NCBI GenBank assembly: GCA_025934775.1
Contig: JAICWO010000015.1
Coordinates: forward strand, 78,179 to 142,178
Direction of reading: 5' to 3'
DNA: 64,000 nt
From: Gemmatimonadaceae bacterium
Lineage (GTDB): Bacteria > Gemmatimonadota > Gemmatimonadetes > Gemmatimonadales > Gemmatimonadaceae
This document shows, in pieces, positions 61,678-64,000 of the stretch. The first letter of the stretch is position 1, and every line of letters starts with the position of its first letter. A program made the position numbers and the translations under genes. The notes under the pieces are model-generated. The model did not search any database. It was not told where the DNA came from and saw only the letters and a program-made list of their open reading frames with translations.

Positions 61678-64000
61678 CTACGGTGCGGTGGTCGCGGCGG
61701 TTCGACGTCGCGCCTCCTCACTCGATACCCGCGGCTGCCAGGCGCTGCCGAAACCGTTCGCGAACGCGCGCGTCATGTGCGCCGGCTCCGCCACGCCCGC
61801 CGCGAGCAGCGCGGCATCGGCCTCGGCCATCAGTGCGTCGCCGCTCTCGCCGACGGTGAGCTCCGCGAGCCGGCGCTTCGCGGCGCCGCCGAGCGCAATC
61901 ATGTGGGCGTCGCCGAACACTCTCACCGCCTCGGCCAGGTAGGTGCGCGCGACGAGGTCCGTTCCACGCTGTGCGGCCACACCGGCGCGGACGAGCGCGG
62001 CGAGGCCCGGGGAGCACCGGCATACCCGATCGCGCGCGAGCGCGCGCGCATCCTTTTCGGCTCGCCGCAGCAACGATCGCGTGTCACCGCCGGTTTCCGC
62101 CGCGGCCAGCGCCGCCTGCGCTCGGACGAAAACTGCCCATTGCCAGACCTGGTGGAGCTGCAGGTAATGGTTGCGGCGGATCAAGGGCCACTCCGCGTTC
62201 ACGAAGCGCCAGGCGTCCATACCACGCCCCTGGTACAGCATCGCCCACGAGCGGACGAACAGCAACGCCGCGCACTGCATCGTGTAGAGCTCGCCCCAGT
62301 GCGACCGCGACGCGTCCATGATCGCGAGGGCGCGCTCGGGTCGTCCGGCACCGAGTTCGGCGAACGCCCACGGGTGTGCCCCGAGCGAATGCTCTAAGAA
62401 GCGGTTCCCCGACTCGCGTGAGCCGTCCACCATCTGCCGCGCGCGCGCGAGCACGTGCGATACGCGGCCGAGGTGCGCGTCAGCGATCTCGGCGTACGTC
62501 TGTGACACGCCACGCTCCCACTGGACGCCGTGACTCTCGGCGAATCGAGCATCGGCGCGCAGCATGTCCTCGCGGCAATCGTCATAGCGCCCCTCGAAGA
62601 ACGCGCGGAATCCGCTCGACCACGCATCGAGTCCAGCGAGGTATGGCGACTCGTCACCGACAACGAGCGCGGCGAAGGTCGCGCGGAGCCGCGGCAGGAG
62701 CCGCGCGGCCAGTGGGCTCCGGAAGGCCTGCGCGCCCATCAGCTTGCCGCCGATGGCGCGCGCGATGCGGCCGCGCTCGCCCGTCTCGAGCGCCAGCAGA
62801 ACCGCGAGGGTGATGAAATAGACGCTGGACGGCGTGTCGAACATCATGAAGCACCGTGCAGCATCGAAGGCGAAGTCGGCGCGCTGGAGCAGGTGCGGCG
62901 GGACCTCGCTCTCCTGCCGGGGACGGAAGCGCAGGCCCCGCACGGCGAGCCGGAGCTCGACGAGGGCCAGGCGCGCCGTCAGCGCGCGTCGCGACGGCAC
63001 GCGGAGACCCGCGCCGGCAAGAAATCGCGTCAGCGCGTCGCGCCCTTCGCCGGCATACCCGCTCACGACCGACCAGTACGCCTCCTTGTGCGCCAAGTCG
63101 AGTGCCTCACGGCCCGTCGCGCTCGCTCCCGCTTCGCGGTACGCACGCGCGGCATCGGCACCGCGCCCCGCGTTTGCGAGCGCATCCGCCAACCGCGTCT
63201 GCAGACGTCGGCGCTCGGTCTCCGTTGCGGTCGACAGTGACAGTGCCTTGCCGAACAGGTCCGCGGCGCGCTGGAAGGCGAGCGTCGCCACGGCGCGCTC
63301 GGCAGCGAGCGCATAGTGACGACCGGCCTCGTCCAACTGCCCCGCGGCCTCGAAGTGGCCGGCGACGGCTTCGGCATCGGCGGACGCCGATGACGCAGAC
63401 AGTACGACGGCGAGTCGCGCGTGGTGCGCACGTCGGCGCATCGCATCCAGATCGGCAACGACCGTCTCACGCACTCGGTCGTGGTACGACTCGATCTCGC
63501 CGGCGGCACCGCGGATCAGATTGCGAGCGCGGAGCAACGCGAGCGTCTTCGCATCGGCCGTCGCGAGCCCCGCGGCATGGCAGGCATCCGTCTCGTGCAG
63601 CGGCCGCGCGGCGAGCGCGATCACCTCGAGCACGGCGCGCGCATCGGGGGGAAGCGCAGCGACGCGGTGGCGCAGGAGCGAGTCGAGCGTGATCCCGCCA
63701 TCCGACGCACCCCCGGTGGCAGCCCCCGAGGCCAGCTCGCGCAGGAAGTACGGATTGCCACCGCTCTCGCGCAGCAGCTCGTCCAGGCGATGCTGCGTTC
63801 GGCCCGTGCCGCCGAGCACAGCGCCAGCGAGTGCGCGCGACTCGGCGGCCGTGAGCGGGCCGAGGGAAATGTCCCGCACGTCGAGCGACAGCGCGCGAAA
63901 TCGCTCGCCACGCAATGCGTCGAGAAACGCACTCCGTCCCTCGAAGCCGTCGCGCCACGCGCCGATCAACAGGAAGCGCGGCGGATTGGGCGGCCGGAGC
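61678..64000 (-). CDS. AAA ATPase/TPR regulator, C-terminal part (N-terminus outside window)
   Basis: At least 774 codons, open to the window edge (LRPPNPPRFLLIGAWRDGFE is the first visible stretch). The N-terminal visible part is the end of an AAA_16-type NTPase as in kinase-linked or LuxR-type regulators: LGPLTAAESRALAGAVLG, LLRESGGNPYFLRELASG, HDRVRETVVADLD. A long TPR-like helical region follows. Such ATPase-TPR modules often follow a Ser/Thr kinase domain (PknB type), which would be beyond 64000. Stop at 61678, 5 bp from the queG fragment stop. Confidence 0.8.
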   Translation of the reverse strand, partial: LRPPNPPRFLLIGAWRDGFEGRSAFLDALRGERFRALSLDVRDISLGPLTAAESRALAGAVLGGTGRTQHRLDELLRESGGNPYFLRELASGAATGGASDGGITLDSLLRHRVAALPPDARAVLEVIALAARPLHETDACHAAGLATADAKTLALLRARNLIRGAAGEIESYHDRVRETVVADLDAMRRRAHHARLAVVLSASSASADAEAVAGHFEAAGQLDEAGRHYALAAERAVATLAFQRAADLFGKALSLSTATETERRRLQTRLADALANAGRGADAARAYREAGASATGREALDLAHKEAYWSVVSGYAGEGRDALTRFLAGAGLRVPSRRALTARLALVELRLAVRGLRFRPRQESEVPPHLLQRADFAFDAARCFMMFDTPSSVYFITLAVLLALETGERGRIARAIGGKLMGAQAFRSPLAARLLPRLRATFAALVVGDESPYLAGLDAWSSGFRAFFEGRYDDCREDMLRADARFAESHGVQWERGVSQTYAEIADAHLGRVSHVLARARQMVDGSRESGNRFLEHSLGAHPWAFAELGAGRPERALAIMDASRSHWGELYTMQCAALLFVRSWAMLYQGRGMDAWRFVNAEWPLIRRNHYLQLHQVWQWAVFVRAQAALAAAETGGDTRSLLRRAEKDARALARDRVCRCSPGLAALVRAGVAAQRGTDLVARTYLAEAVRVFGDAHMIALGGAAKRRLAELTVGESGDALMAEADAALLAAGVAEPAHMTRAFANGFGSAWQPRVSSEEARRRTAATTAP

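Overview
This is a high-GC Gram-negative chromosomal segment. Several genes encode lipoprotein signal peptides, outer-surface proteins and large secreted peptidases. The mixture (several ECF sigma factors, bactofilin with an M23 peptidase, a fused alpha/beta E1 dehydrogenase, a TerC protein, a giant tandem Ig-repeat protein, a kinase-type ATPase with TPRs) resembles Gemmatimonadota. That assignment is an inference from gene content only. No rRNA, tRNA or CRISPR locus was seen.

Layout. 1-4.3 kb: partial HIT protein, membrane diguanylate cyclase, fused 2-oxoacid dehydrogenase E1 and a strong terminator. 4.5-12.2 kb: a giant Ig-like repeat protein whose frame is broken by an in-frame TGA and by a frameshift. 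12.2-19.7 kb: secreted protein, YtcJ-like amidohydrolase, TerC, HNH nuclease, 2Fe-2S ferredoxin, hydrolase, CsaA, OsmC and an RsrA-like anti-sigma/ECF sigma pair. 19.9-29.5 kb: hybrid histidine kinase, M61 peptidase, stand-alone LigD phosphoesterase, PAS-GGDEF protein, bactofilin plus M23 peptidase, DinB-like polymerase, GntR regulator and RsgA. 29.5-34.4 kb: tightly overlapping genes for proline dehydrogenase, an M14 peptidase, and an ECF sigma with a CBM48 membrane protein and a secreted protein. 34.5-39.6 kb: FadJ/FadI beta-oxidation pair and GlpD. 39.8-44.8 kb: lipoprotein, then a TPR / sigma-54 AAA+ / TPR-HD-GYP signalling cluster, and GreA. 44.9-51.6 kb: MBL hydrolase, an S23-type four-helix-bundle gene bracketed by inverted heptamer arrays, a deoxyhypusine-synthase-like enzyme, a LOG-family protein, a phosphodiesterase and QueG.

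51.6-61.7 kb is an accessory, decaying region. It holds a serine-recombinase remnant, a RadC lacking its JAB domain, two orphan lipoproteins, and a membrane-protein gene interrupted by both an IS21 element and an IS5-type element. It also holds an IS1111-type IS110 element with a structured 3' non-coding region, a truncated MutS-related gene and a frameshifted queG 3' fragment. Removing the two insertions with one copy of each target duplication restores a 234-codon reading frame exactly. From 61.7 kb to the edge is the C-terminal part of an AAA/TPR regulator.

The most interesting signals are: the structured region after the IS110 transposase, a candidate bridge/seek RNA; the inverted heptamer arrays around the S23-family gene; the tandem palindromic operator in front of the doubly interrupted gene; and the ECF sigma / CBM48 membrane-protein operon.
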